Source: Marsupella aquatica (taxonomy: Eukaryota > Marchantiophyta). Taken from it: a stretch of 64,000 nucleotides of DNA. A program made the translations under genes and the position numbers. Positions 1-10,699 of this stretch are shown here, one piece after another (position 1 is the stretch's first letter; every line of letters begins with the position of its first letter). The stretch spans positions 20,646,001 through 20,710,000 of the forward strand of contig OZ316893.1 in the NCBI GenBank assembly GCA_973895155.1. Direction: 5' to 3'. The notes under the pieces are model-generated. The model was not told the origin of the DNA. It ran no database searches and worked only from the letters and a program-made list of their open reading frames with translations.

Positions 1-1040
1 ATGTTCACTGATTATTCCGCCGTGACCTCGACATTTTCTCCCTACAATTCCGTCCCGATATTTTGAATATCTGGCATACCGTCGATTAGTCCTCCGTGCC
101 TACTGCTTTATTGCACATTTAGTTTTGGTTGTATCATGATTTATAGTACAGCTGACTCAACTCCTTCGCTGTTTAGCCTAGATGAGTGCTTTTCAGTCCG
201 GCCGGTTGTTGAATCTGGCTAACTTATGCATAGATAGATTTTTGGTATAGAAAATCAAAATTCGTTTGCTGAAGATAATGGCTATTATAAGGATCCAAAC
301 TAGACCTGTGATCACGTTTAAATATACGTAGTTAACCAGTTCTTTGTGTCCCACACTTATCAGGCCTTGCTATACATTGGTAATGTTATTTTTCTTCTCG
401 GATCTGATAATCTGGGATACCCCGGACTCTCGTGCGAGTGATACACATCTTCGCGCTGATCAGTACGCACAAACCTAGAAATATGTGTCGATGCATATTT
501 AGTCATTGACTCTTCGATCTGATCACTACAGCACCAACCTAGAGACATTTCGTAACATTGAAGTAGCCATAGAGTCATCGGGTACCGTTTGTTCCTATCT
601 ATAAATGCCACCTTGCCCAAGCTACCTCAAGCTTAGCTTATCAGATACTTTTATGCTAATCCTTGTGTTCTAATCATGCTCAAGAGATTTTCGGAGCAGC
701 TCGATCTAGACGTTCCATCGATCGAGATATAAGATGACAAAATCAAATTGAAGATGATGAGCACATTCTTCTGGAGATAGCACTCTGAAAACAGCAAATC
801 CAGTAAGCGGTCCTTCCGATTGTGCCCCAGCCAATACGATGGCCATCCATAAGCGAGTGATACAGGTCTTTGATATGTAGTTCAAGCTTGCATTGAGCTG
901 AGCAATTCAGCACGAACCTAGAAGTTTCTACACAATGCATGTCATTAGTTCATGCTTCGAGCTGATCAATACAGCATGACCCTAGATTTTTCTATACAAT
1001 GAATTAGCCATAGACACATCGGGTACCGATTGCACGGTCT
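1..1040. repeat. duplicated unit A, first copy
   Basis: This stretch matches 4480-5525 with scattered substitutions and small indels. Both copies begin near a TGTTCA...GACCTCGACATTTTCTCCC sequence and end near a TTTCTATACAATGAATTAG sequence. The open frames inside are short and not conserved between the copies. The left boundary may lie outside the window. Confidence 0.75.
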
Positions 1041-1129
1041 ATCTATACTTCACCACCTTACCTCAAGGTACGTCCTATCACATTCTTGTAAGTAAATATC
1101 TAATGTCCTGATCATGGCTTGCTGTTTCA

Positions 1130-2340
1130 TATATCAGATTTGCGGGAGTACACGTTCCATCGAGATATAATAAGATGGAAACATGAAGTCGAAGATGGTG
1201 AACATATTCTTCCTGTAGATAGCACGTACTTTGAGAAAAGCAAATCCAATATATAAGCGGAGGAGTTCCGATTGGCCCCACCTTTGTGGCATGGAGATGG
1301 GAAGCCAATACGATGGCCACCCGAGACCTCGTTTACCAGATCGACAAGGAGACAAAGGGCCAACATATGTGACGTCTATTTCAACACTACGCTGCCGGCT
1401 TTGATGTGGTGCCATGATCGATCACGCAATTGGAGTCGGTAGGGTGTATGTGGCTGCAGGACTTGCGGTACCTGTATCTTGCCGGAGAGGAAGCCCGTGA
1501 GGTCGCCAAACGGGCAGCGAGAAGTCATATTGTTTCTCCAAAATTAAAACGAGAAGTTTTTCTGACGATCAATGACCGGACCGTGGGCGACTACGGCATG
1601 TCTCATCCCCGTTGATGCCCCGGATTCTTTGGTGGCACCATTGTGAACGGGAAGATACGGCCATATCTAGACGTTCTTCCGTGCTGGTATCGGCTGAGAA
1701 TTCTAAATGCGGCCAGCGACCGCTACCAGCTTCCACCTCTCGCTGGACAAGGAGAACATAACATGCATCCAAATTCTGTAATTAACAACGTCTAGCAAGC
1801 TATATATGGCCATATCTTCCCGTTCATTAAAATATATGGTGTCAACTCAGTATTCCACGGGAACGTTGCGGGAAGCTAGGCAAGGCGCTTTCTCCGCGGC
1901 CGGGTAACTGATGGATCCTTCGTCAGAAAACGTCTTGTCTTGGAGAAATTGTATGATTTCACGTTCTTGTTTGGCAACCCACGGGGTCCTCTCCGGCACT
2001 TCTACGGAAGATATGAGGTCCCGTACGTCCCGCAGCAACATACACGTGAGTGACTCCAATTGTGTGATCGATCATGCTACGATGTAAAGCTGGCGCGCAG
2101 CGTTTGGATAGATGTAATCCTTCGTTACATACGCTGGCCCTGTGTCCTTTTCTGGCAAACCAGCCTTTGGGACCGGATGGCCATCGTATTGGCTTCCGTC
2201 TCCATTTCATGAAGGTGGGGCACAATCCGAACCCCTCCGCTTAATTGTATTGGATTTGCTTTTCTGAGAGTCCTATCTACAAGGAGAATGTGTTCTCCCG
2301 CTTCGACTTTATTTTTCCATCTTCCGTACGTGGTTGGTTT
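1130..2340. repeat. imperfect ~500-bp inverted repeat (hairpin unit 1)
   Basis: The plus strand of roughly 1130-1660 matches the reverse complement of roughly 1850-2340, leaving a loop of about 200 bp. The matching landmarks are the GGAGTC...GTGTATGTGGCTGC stretch at 1430-1455 against the minus strand near 2050, and the GATGGCCATCGTATTGG stretch, which reads plus at about 2178 and minus at about 1315. Identity is clearly below 90 percent. Transcription across it could give a long imperfect hairpin RNA. It may instead be a foldback element. No transposase is visible. Confidence 0.65.
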
Positions 2341-2384
2341 GAGGTGTACGTCTGGGCTATCAGGATGGATAATGAGTCCTCCCC

Positions 2385-2900
2385 GGGCGTGTCTCTGATT
2401 GAAATTCAGGATCTCGACAGGAGAACTTAATGGATGATGTTGTAATTAAGCAGCTGTAGTACGTGAAATGGGAGTTAGGGAAGTTATGCGAGTTTGTCAC
2501 GATTGACCTATGTAGTTCGGACTTCGATGAAAACTAGATATGTTCTTTTCTTTCGAGGTGTCATTTCTCTCAGCATTGGACAAGGTGCTGAAGGAACATG
2601 GCGTTGCGGAAGTAGTTGAAGCCGTGAGTTCCATGTATTCCTCCTGTCGTTCCAGATCTGTCAATACATTAATTTGGGCATCAATCTCTTTGAAAGCCAC
2701 CGCGAGTGTGGTAATCCCTGATCGACATATTTGATCGATTACATATGGATACGTTTAAGCCCTAAACTTTTCAGTACGGTGGAATTGGTTTTGCAGGCAT
2801 ATTTTCTTCAGAACGGAATTGAATCTCTGAAATGGAAGGATGATCCTAGGAAGCGAACGGATTTGCCCCGTCACATTGATAACATGGAGCAACTAAATTA
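2385..2900 (+). repeat. repeat unit D, copy 1
   Basis: This unit contains the landmark GGCGTGTCTCTGATTGAAATTC and a downstream stretch with an open frame at 2540-2734. Diverged copies are at 7482-7660, 7760-7960 and 8660-8880. Copies two and three share the same reading-frame theme but are interrupted by stops. It may be a piece of a decayed coding sequence; the family is not recognised. Confidence 0.55.
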
Positions 2901-3640
2901 AGGTAGATCGACTACTTGAATTGCTTCTCATTCGTAGTGACAGGACAACGTGCTAGCTAGGTAGCTAGGGACTGCATCGAGCTGAAGCAATTCTGGTGCA
3001 TTCCGGACATACTTGGCTGATGGTTTCCAATCGATCGCTGATAAGAATATCTACCTTTATGTCGCACTATTAATGTAGGTGGCGGAGCACACGGTCATCG
3101 ATCGTCGACAACGGTGGGAGCAGGTACCTGCTTATCTGCTTGGAAGTCTTTGTGAGACTTCTTACGTGTATCACCTGACAGTTGATGTCCGAGTGAGAGA
3201 AATCTGGAATCATTCCTTAATTACACAAAAGTGCTGGAAGTGCTATGGCTTGGTGTCTAGCTTGGATACAAATATATCTACACAGATTAGTGCAGGTAAT
3301 GTGGAGGCGGTTGATTTACATTGATGCCTATTGCGCCCGACAGGTATGGGCTAGCTAATTACATGCAACATCGTTAATTATGAGTGCGCGTGTAGATCAT
3401 AGTCTAAGAAGTGTAAATAATTAAGCTGCTGTTAGTCCCCACGAGCTTAATCAGGAGCATTTGCATTGGATTGTACTATACTGAGGTAGGATATGTAAGT
3501 CCCAAGACATTAGTATCTCCAGTTTTCTCCACTTTGTATCTTGTGTAGTTGACTTGAATGGATGAATGATTCGGTATGATGTGGTCATTTGATATCTTCT
3601 TTTACAATGTAAATAACTATGCACATGAATTTACCTGCCC
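2900..3640. other. no feature seen
   Basis: A short open frame at 3079-3324 has no family resemblance that I can see and no copy elsewhere in the window. The rest is AT-rich intergenic sequence. Confidence 0.4.
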
Positions 3641-3990
3641 GATGAGCGCATGAATTTACCTAGCCTGCCCCATGAAAGCTAAACTAACTGGTACTGAAGA
3701 ACGGCCTTTCAATCTTGCAGTAGAGCCCAGTTGTTAGAGCTCATGCGACACAAGCTCGATGCAGACAACTCGTCACCTGTCTGCACCGGATCGTTGATAT
3801 ATATACCTCTGCATCAGTCTCTAGAGAGGTGTTTCCCCGACGTGTTCATGAAATTCCAAGTAGTGGGACGGCTTCATTTCATTCGCAGTGAAAACTTTGT
3901 AGCTTTTCATGGTAGCCTGTTCGCATTTGCGAGTCTGTTCCGTCCAACCTTGTTTCGTTTGTACATACTATTACCAAAGGCTTTGAGTGT
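3640..3990 (+). repeat. duplicated unit C, first copy
   Basis: This unit is nearly identical to 5540-5870, including a shared open frame (3731-4012 against 5626-5877) starting MLELMRHKLDADNSS. The high identity, with only a few substitutions and one short indel, makes this the youngest-looking duplication in the block. I do not recognise the frame and consider it fortuitous or a relic. Confidence 0.65.
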
Positions 3991-4479
3991 TTCAATTGAC
4001 AATGTCAATTGAATTGTTCAACTGTACGCGCGTAAAACTGCCATCGGGACTGCCATAAATTGCATTTCTAAGATCGCTTTTAAACTGTCAGTCATTTACA
4101 GAAATTAAATCGCAATCTAGCAGCTGCGATATCTTTTCGAGGACGAGCACGACATGTTTGGGTTGCAGGGAGCATTGATCGAGCTTGCTGCTTGTGATCG
4201 AGATCGACGGTCCTCCACTTTGCTGGCAGTAAACTAACAGGGACTTCGCACTTGAGGCAAAGAGATCAGTACGTTAAGATCAGTGTGACTAACAGCAGTT
4301 TCCAATGCCCCAACAAATCAGAGCCGATGTTTACAAGAGGATCGGTGTAAGTTCGCCACATCCCGGCCGTCTCCGGCCAGTCTTGGAGAAGGTCGTGGAT
4401 CCTCTCCCAGTTCTTCCGTATGTGAGCCTCTCAGATGGCAAACTGCACATACTAATGTTAGCGTAGATAACCACTCATG

Positions 4480-5525
4480 TTCATTGAATCTTCCACCGTG
4501 ACCTCGACATTTTCTCCCTGCAATTCCGTCCCGATATTTTGAATATCTGGCATACCGTCGATTAGTCCTCCGTGCCTTCTGCTTTATGGCACATTTCGTT
4601 TTGGTTGTATCATGATTTATAGTACAGCTGACTCGACTCCTTCGCTGTTTAGCCTAGATGAGTGCTTTTCAGTTCGGCCGGTTGTTGAATCTGGCTAACT
4701 ATATGCATATATAGATCTTTGGTATAGAAAATCAAAATTCATTTGCTACAGACAATGGCTATCACAAGGATTCAAACGAGACCTGTGAACACGTTTATAT
4801 ACGTAGTTAAACCAGTTCTTTTTGTCCAATTAAACTTATCAGGCCTTGCTATATATATATTGGTAATGTTATTTTTCTCCTCAGATCTGATAGTCTGGGA
4901 TCCTCCGGACTCTCGTGCGTGTGATACGCATCTTCGCGAAGATCAATAATTAAGCACAAAGCTAGAAATTTGTATCAATGCATACTTAGTCATTGACTCT
5001 TCGAGCTGATCAACACGGCACCAACCTAGACATTTTTTAACAATGAAGTAGCCATATATAGACTCATCGGGTACCGTTTGTACCTATATATCTATAAATG
5101 CCACATTGCCCAAGCTACGTCAAGCTTAGCTTATCAGATACTTTTATGCTTATCCTTATGTCCTAATCACGCTTTCATCAGATTTGCGGAGCAGACGTTC
5201 CATCGATCGAGATATAAGATGACAAAATCAAATTGAAAATGATGAGCACATTCTTCTGGAGAAAGCACTCCGAAAAAAGCACATCCAGTAAGCTTTCCTT
5301 CCGATTGTGCCCCACCTTAACTTCGTGGAATGAAGACGGACGTACAGCCAATACTACGATGGCCATCCATAAGCGAGTGATACAGCTCATTGATATGTAG
5401 TTCAAGCTTGAGCTGATCAATTTAGCAAGAACCTAAAACTTTCTACACAATGCATGTCATTAGTTCATGCTTCGAGCTCATCAATACAGCATGACCCTAG
5501 ATTTTTCTATACAATGAATTAGTAC
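4480..5525. repeat. duplicated unit A, second copy
   Basis: This is the partner of 1-1040. It contains on the minus strand (5178-5390) another copy of the ~200-bp motif found in the hairpin arms, so unit A and the hairpin unit share an ancestral piece. It joins directly to unit C at about 5530. Confidence 0.75.
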
Positions 5526-5904
5526 TACTGAAGTAATACGCATGAATTTACCTGCCCAGGCCATGAAAGCTAAACTAACTGCATGGTACTGAAGAACGGC
5601 CTTTCAACCTTGCAGTAGAGCCCAGTTGTTAGAGCTCATGCGACACAAGCTCGATGCAGACAACTCGTCACCTGTCTGCACCGGATCTTTGATATATATA
5701 CCTCTGCATCAGTCTCTAGAGAGGTGTTTCCCCGACGTGTTCATGAAATTCCAAGTAGAGGGACGGCTTCATTTCATTCGCGGTGAAAACTTTGTAGCTT
5801 TTCATGGTAGCCTCGTCGCATTTGCGAGTCTGTTACGTCCAACCTTGTTTCGTTTGTACATACATTCTTGTAAGTAAATATCTAATGTCCTAATCATGCT
5901 GTTT

Positions 5905-7110
5905 CATCAGATTTGCGGGAGTACACATTCCATCGAGATATAATAAGATGGAAACATGAACTCTAAGATGGTGAACATGTTCTTCTTGTAGATAGCACTC
6001 TGAAAAAAGCAAATCCAATAAGTGGAAGAGTTCCGATTGGCCCCACCTTTGTGGCCGGGATGGAGATGGGAAGCCAATACGATGGCCACCCGAGACCTCG
6101 TCTACCAGACAAGGAGACAAAGGGCCAACATATGTGACGTCTATTTCAACACACTGTGCTCCCGGCTTTGATGTGGTACCGTGATCGATCACGCAATTGG
6201 AGTCAGTCGGGTGTATGTGGCTGCAGGACTTGCGGTACCTGTATCTTGCCGGAGAGGAGCCCGTGAGGTCGCCAAACGGGCAGCGAGAAGTCATACTGTT
6301 TCTCCAAAACGAGAAGTTTTCTGACGATCAATGACGTATCGGACCGTGGGCGACTACGTCACGTCGCATCGATCCCCGTTGGTGCCCGGATACTTTGGAG
6401 GCACCATTGTGAACGGGAAGATACGGCCATTTCTGGACGATAACATGCTACCAGCTTCCACCTCTCGCTGGACAAGGAGAACATAACATGCATCCAAATT
6501 CCGTAAGAAAGTCTAGCTAGCTAGCTACCTATGACCAATGTTTCTTCCCGTTCATCAAAATGGTGTCAACGACAAATCATAACGTTAGCTAGCTTCCAGC
6601 AACGTTAGCTAGTTAACGTTCCAGCAACGTTAGCTAGCTTCCAGCAACGTTATGGAAGCTAGGCAAGGCGCTTTGTCCGCGGCCGGGTAACTGATGGATC
6701 GATCCTTCGTCAGAAACAACTTGTCTTGGAGAAATTGTATGATTTCACGTTCTTGTTTGACAACCGACGGGCTCCCCTCCGTCACTTCTACGGACGATAT
6801 AAGGTCCCGTATATAAGTCCCGTATATAAGTCCAATTGTGTGATCGATCATGCTACGAAGTAAAGCTGGCAGCGCAGCGTTTGGATAGATGTAATCCTTC
6901 GTTACATATATACGCTGGCCGTGTCTCCTTTTCTAGCAAACCAGCCCTCGGGATGGCCGGCCATCGTATTGGCTTTCCGTCTCCATTTCTTGAAGGTAGG
7001 GCACAATCCGAACCCCTCCGCTTAGTACTGGATTTGCTGTTTGCAGAGTCCTATCTACAAGGAGAATGTGTTCTCCCGCTACGACTTTATTTTTCCATCT
7101 TACGTACGTG
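5905..7110. repeat. imperfect inverted repeat (hairpin unit 2)
   Basis: This is the second copy of the hairpin at 1130-2340. The arms are about 5905-6330 and, inverted, about 6640-7110. The loop side has a small local expansion near 6585-6650 with the short repeat TTCCAGCAACGTTAGCTAG. Conservation of both arms and their orientation in two copies shows the inverted structure existed before the duplication. Confidence 0.6.
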
Positions 7111-7179
7111 GGTGGCAGTTAATTGACTTTTGAGAGTCTGGCTCGGTATTCGCTATCAGGATGGATAATGAGTCCTCTC

Positions 7180-7476
7180 TGTGTAAGTTTTCAATAGAAA
7201 GCTTAATTAGAAGTTCCGAAAGGGAAGATTAATATACACAAAAGAGCGGTGGCCAGTTGAACGACTAAGTAGGCCAGCTGAACGACTAACTAGGTGAACC
7301 CGATCAATTAGGGGCTATTAGGTAGAGTAACCGTAAGCAGGACAAGAGCCAGCTGCCTTTGTCAATGTGCACTAATGTGAACGGTAATCGGCTCACTAAC
7401 TGAGTCATCAGCGAGATTTTTAAGGGAAAGACAAAACGGCGCACATTACAGATCCGTTTTGTCCTGATCTTCAACA
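7180..7476. mobile_element. 297-bp TG...CA insertion with 5-bp TSD (solo-LTR-like)
   Basis: The insert starts TGTGTAAG and ends TTCAACA. It is flanked by a perfect 5-bp direct repeat, CTCTC, at 7175-7179 and 7477-7481. The paralogous unit at about 2373-2390 lacks the insert and reads straight through GAGTCCTCCCCGGGCG, so it acts as an empty-site control. TG...CA ends with a 5-bp duplication are the hallmark of LTR integration by a retrotransposon integrase. No internal region is present, so it would be a solo LTR or a very small derivative. The orientation is unknown. Confidence 0.7.
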
Positions 7477-8403
7477 CTCTCCGGGCGTGTCTGTGATTGA
7501 AATTCAGGATCTCGACTGGAGAACTTAATGATGATGTTGTAAATCAGCAGCTTCAGTACGTCAAATGGAAGTTAGCGAAAGTCATGCGAGTTTGTCACCG
7601 TTGATCGACGTAAGTATGTAGTTCTGACTCTGATGATCATGAAAAGTATATTTTCTTTCCTTTCGAGCACGAGCTTGCACGCATATCATGTGCAATTGTC
7701 TTTCTTGGAATTTTCGGGGTCTGGCTGGGAATTCGCTATGAGCATAGATAATGAGTCCTCTTTAGGAGTGTCTGTGATTGAAATTAAGGGTGCATGTCGA
7801 CAGGAGAACTTACTGGATGAGAACTTACTGGATGATATTGCAAGCAGCTTCAGTGAAAGTGGGAGTAAGGCAAGGTTATCCGAGTTTGTGTCAATTTGAC
7901 TTATGTAGTCCTGACTTTTATGCGAACTGTTCTTTTCTTTCCAGGAGTAACTTGCTATGTGCAACTGCCTTTCTTGGAATTCTCCGGGTTTGCAGGGGAC
8001 TCTCTGGAACGATGAAATAATTATATGACAAAACCTCTGATCGTTCGTATGTGATGTACATAAACAGTGTACAAAGAGTGCTTACAAGGAATGATCGTAT
8101 ATTAGACGTCTTACTGAGGTGAATCTGAGACGAAGGCATCACAAGATAAAGATCAGTGGTTGAAATATATCTAGTCAAAGTTGAAACGATGTAGAAGCAC
8201 CTATGCATCTATAAATGATCGTCCTCCTGGATCAGGTGCGCCAACATTCTCATCAGTAGTTTGCTGCTACTGTATCACATTGACGGGAATTGATACTTTT
8301 GCATTAAATACATCTTGTTAAGTTGATGTACAAGTCAAATCTGGCCGTATATATATTAACTTTCGTAGGTCGAATCTCGGGTGCAATGGTCAAATGCAAT
8401 AAG

Positions 8404-8624
8404 AAAAAAACTTTACCCTTTTGTGCTCGATTTAATGTCTCGCAAAGGATCCATAAGTACGGTACCACATCAAAGCCGGCAGCGCAGTGTGTTGAAATAG
8501 ACGTCACATATGTTAGCCCTTTGTCTCCTTGTCTGGTAAACGAGGTCTCGGGTGGCCATCGTATTCGAAAAAACCTTTACCCTTTTGTGCTCGATTTAAT
8601 GTCTCGCAAAGGATCCATAAGTAC
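8404..8624 (+). repeat. 57-bp direct repeat around a captured hairpin-arm fragment
   Basis: A near-identical stretch containing CCCTTTTGTGCTCGATTTAA occurs at 8404-8460 and again at 8567-8624. The ~106 bp between them (8461-8566) is a fragment of the hairpin arm (GTTGAAATAGACGTCACATATG). The arrangement looks like a local duplication that trapped or copied an arm fragment. Confidence 0.6.
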
Positions 8625-9299
8625 CTGACAAATGAGAGTTGAACTGGGACATGGGCTGCAGGTGTCATTTCTCTGCGCAGCATTGGACAAGGTGCTCAAG
8701 GAACATGGCGCTGCAGAAGTATTGAAGCTGTGACTTTCATTCCTCCTGTCGTTCCAGATCTGTCAATTTCTTTGGGCATCAGTTCTATTCAAAGCGACCC
8801 CGAGTGTGGTATCCTTGGCATGTTTGATTACATATGGATACGTTTAAGCCCTCAACTTTTCTATGGAATTGGCGTTGTATGCATATTTTCTTCACATTAA
8901 TTAATTGATAATTAACATGGAGCAACCAAAGGTAGGCTACTGGTTCCTAATACTGTGACAGGACAATGTGATAGGCTAGGTCTAGCGTAGAGATGAGCAG
9001 TTTTCATTGCATGGAGGTTTACTTCGACATCACCTTCATGACTGTTTTTCTTATGAGGGTAACCATTCGTACTCGATCCATGGAGTACTTTTTCATCTAC
9101 ACGGTCAACTACTTGGCCATTCCTTAATTGCATTGGAGCTGATCCTTGACGATTCATGATCGACCGGTTAGCAATGGATCTAGCTTGGAGATGTAGGACG
9201 TTCGGACTGCTTCAGCCCAAGCATGGGAGGCGCGCGGCCAATTCAAAGTCTTGATCTCTGAGCTCAATTCAGGATTGTGGGCTAAATTCAGGTTAATTT

Positions 9300-10560
9300 G
9301 TGGCTGCAGATATATCGGGGTTAGTTATCGTTTTTGAACCTTGGCTGTCGGAGAAACCGTTCGTTATTAGTTTACAAAGTTCCGATACAAGTACTCCTCC
9401 CAGAGACAAAGGACAACAAAAGGCTTGAACGTGCAGGACATCGTTGCACGCCCTAAACAATAAAACGTCTGTTCACCATATAATAACGATAGTGGCATTG
9501 GAAAAGTTGTGCACATCAATCATGACACAGCTCCTAGACTTTGCACTCATAATTATATTAATTTGACACCATTTCAGAAAGGCCCTTGATTGTGTTTGGT
9601 CACACTCAGTCTTAATTCCACACATTTGGAACGTTCCAAATGTGACTGGAACTTCATAAAATCTGAATGAGTACTCGTATGATCCATATGCATCCCAGTT
9701 GCAAAAGTCCATCCCGTACATTTTGGCGACCATGGAGGTCCATCCCAGCTTCAAAAAGGGGCTGGCTAAGTATGCTTTTGGATAGAGTCCAAAAGAGAGG
9801 TTTCTGTCATAAAGTTGTTGACAACTTGACTACCCCGTGGAACAAGACGTCAAGCTAGTGTCCTTTTGAAAATGCCGTAAGTATGCAAAAAATTGCATTT
9901 TGAAAACACAGTTTGAATACAGAACCCCTCTCTAGAGCTATGTTAACGTAATTGATCAAGTATTACACATCCACAGGAACCCGTGTGGCGCTCAGCTACA
10001 GTATCTTCTATGAATTAATAACGTTTATCATGCATGTCTTGTACATACGACATCCGATAACAGAGTACGTGAGGGGACGTGTCCATTATTTGCATCAATC
10101 TTGGGAGCCTACTTCCTTGCGGCGTGCCCGCTCACGGTGGTGAGATTAACAAGAATACTGCGTGCTGGCGAATGATTGTGAGCGCGTCCGGGTGTGATTT
10201 ACAGGTGCGCACACAATTGGCAACATGCATTGCAATATGACCGATAGCTGTACAATTTTCCACAGGTGCGGGGGGCGGGGATCGATTCAAAAGGTAGCTA
10301 GACCCCACCCACGCCGCTGAACTGAAAACTGAGTGCCGGCCCCTTCCGCGACGAGAGTCAACAATCATCGTGCAATTGACCCAACTCTCGGCAAGGACAC
10401 TTTCAACAGTAATTAACTATCAAAGTAACGTGGTTGCCCATCGCGGCACCTTCATCTCCAGCGCCACACGCGAACAGCTCGGAATTCGTCGTCCAGGAGA
10501 GCTCCGGTCCACAGTCCCCGTTCTTGTAGGACTTCGCTCCATCCATGACCAGGATATATA
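9300..10560 (+). pseudogene. class III peroxidase pseudogene (exon 3 and exon 4 remnants)
   Basis: Two pieces match the intact peroxidase at 15.4-18.7 kb. Around 9300-9455 is an exon-3 remnant whose end encodes KGLNVQDIVA, the usual peroxidase motif before the proximal-histidine exon. From 10205, directly after a TTTACAG acceptor, the sequence encodes GAHTIGN..., the proximal-histidine motif, followed by a frameshifted exon-4 match up to about 10555. The intron between them (about 9460-10204) also aligns with the intact gene's third intron, including a shared GGAACGTTCCA stretch. Exons 1 and 2 and the Pro-rich tail are not found. Stops and frameshifts exclude function. It is a dead paralog about 7 kb upstream of the live gene. 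Confidence 0.75.
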
Positions 10561-10699
10561 TATGGCCACTTGCCCGTATCTCTGCCCTAGTCTGGAGGAA
10601 GACAAAGACCGCCAAACTGGTGTTTTGAACCCTCCAGATGATCCTTCGGGTGAGAGAGCTCCTGCACATTAGTTTACTGTAGTACACAAGGACAATTCA

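Larger units (their letters stand above)
1..8900. repeat. complex block of rearranged duplications, no gene
   Basis: I find no intact gene here. The block is built from a few units occurring two or more times. Unit A is at 1-1040 and again at 4480-5525. A hairpin unit is at 1130-2340 and again at 5905-7110. Unit C is at 3640-3990 and again at 5540-5870. Unit D (about 2385-2790) recurs in pieces at 7482-7660, 7760-7960 and 8660-8880. The order differs between copies (A-hairpin-D-C, then A-C-hairpin-D), so this is duplication plus rearrangement, not a simple tandem copy. Short frames share a peptide theme (for example GGHRIGFPSP) but are broken everywhere. I do not recognise the ancestral gene or element. 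Confidence 0.75.

Noticed and set aside
3731-4012. Conserved open frame MLELMRHKLDADNSS, also at 5626
   Set aside because: Similarity is explained by the recent DNA duplication of unit C; the two frames diverge at their ends and no family is recognised.
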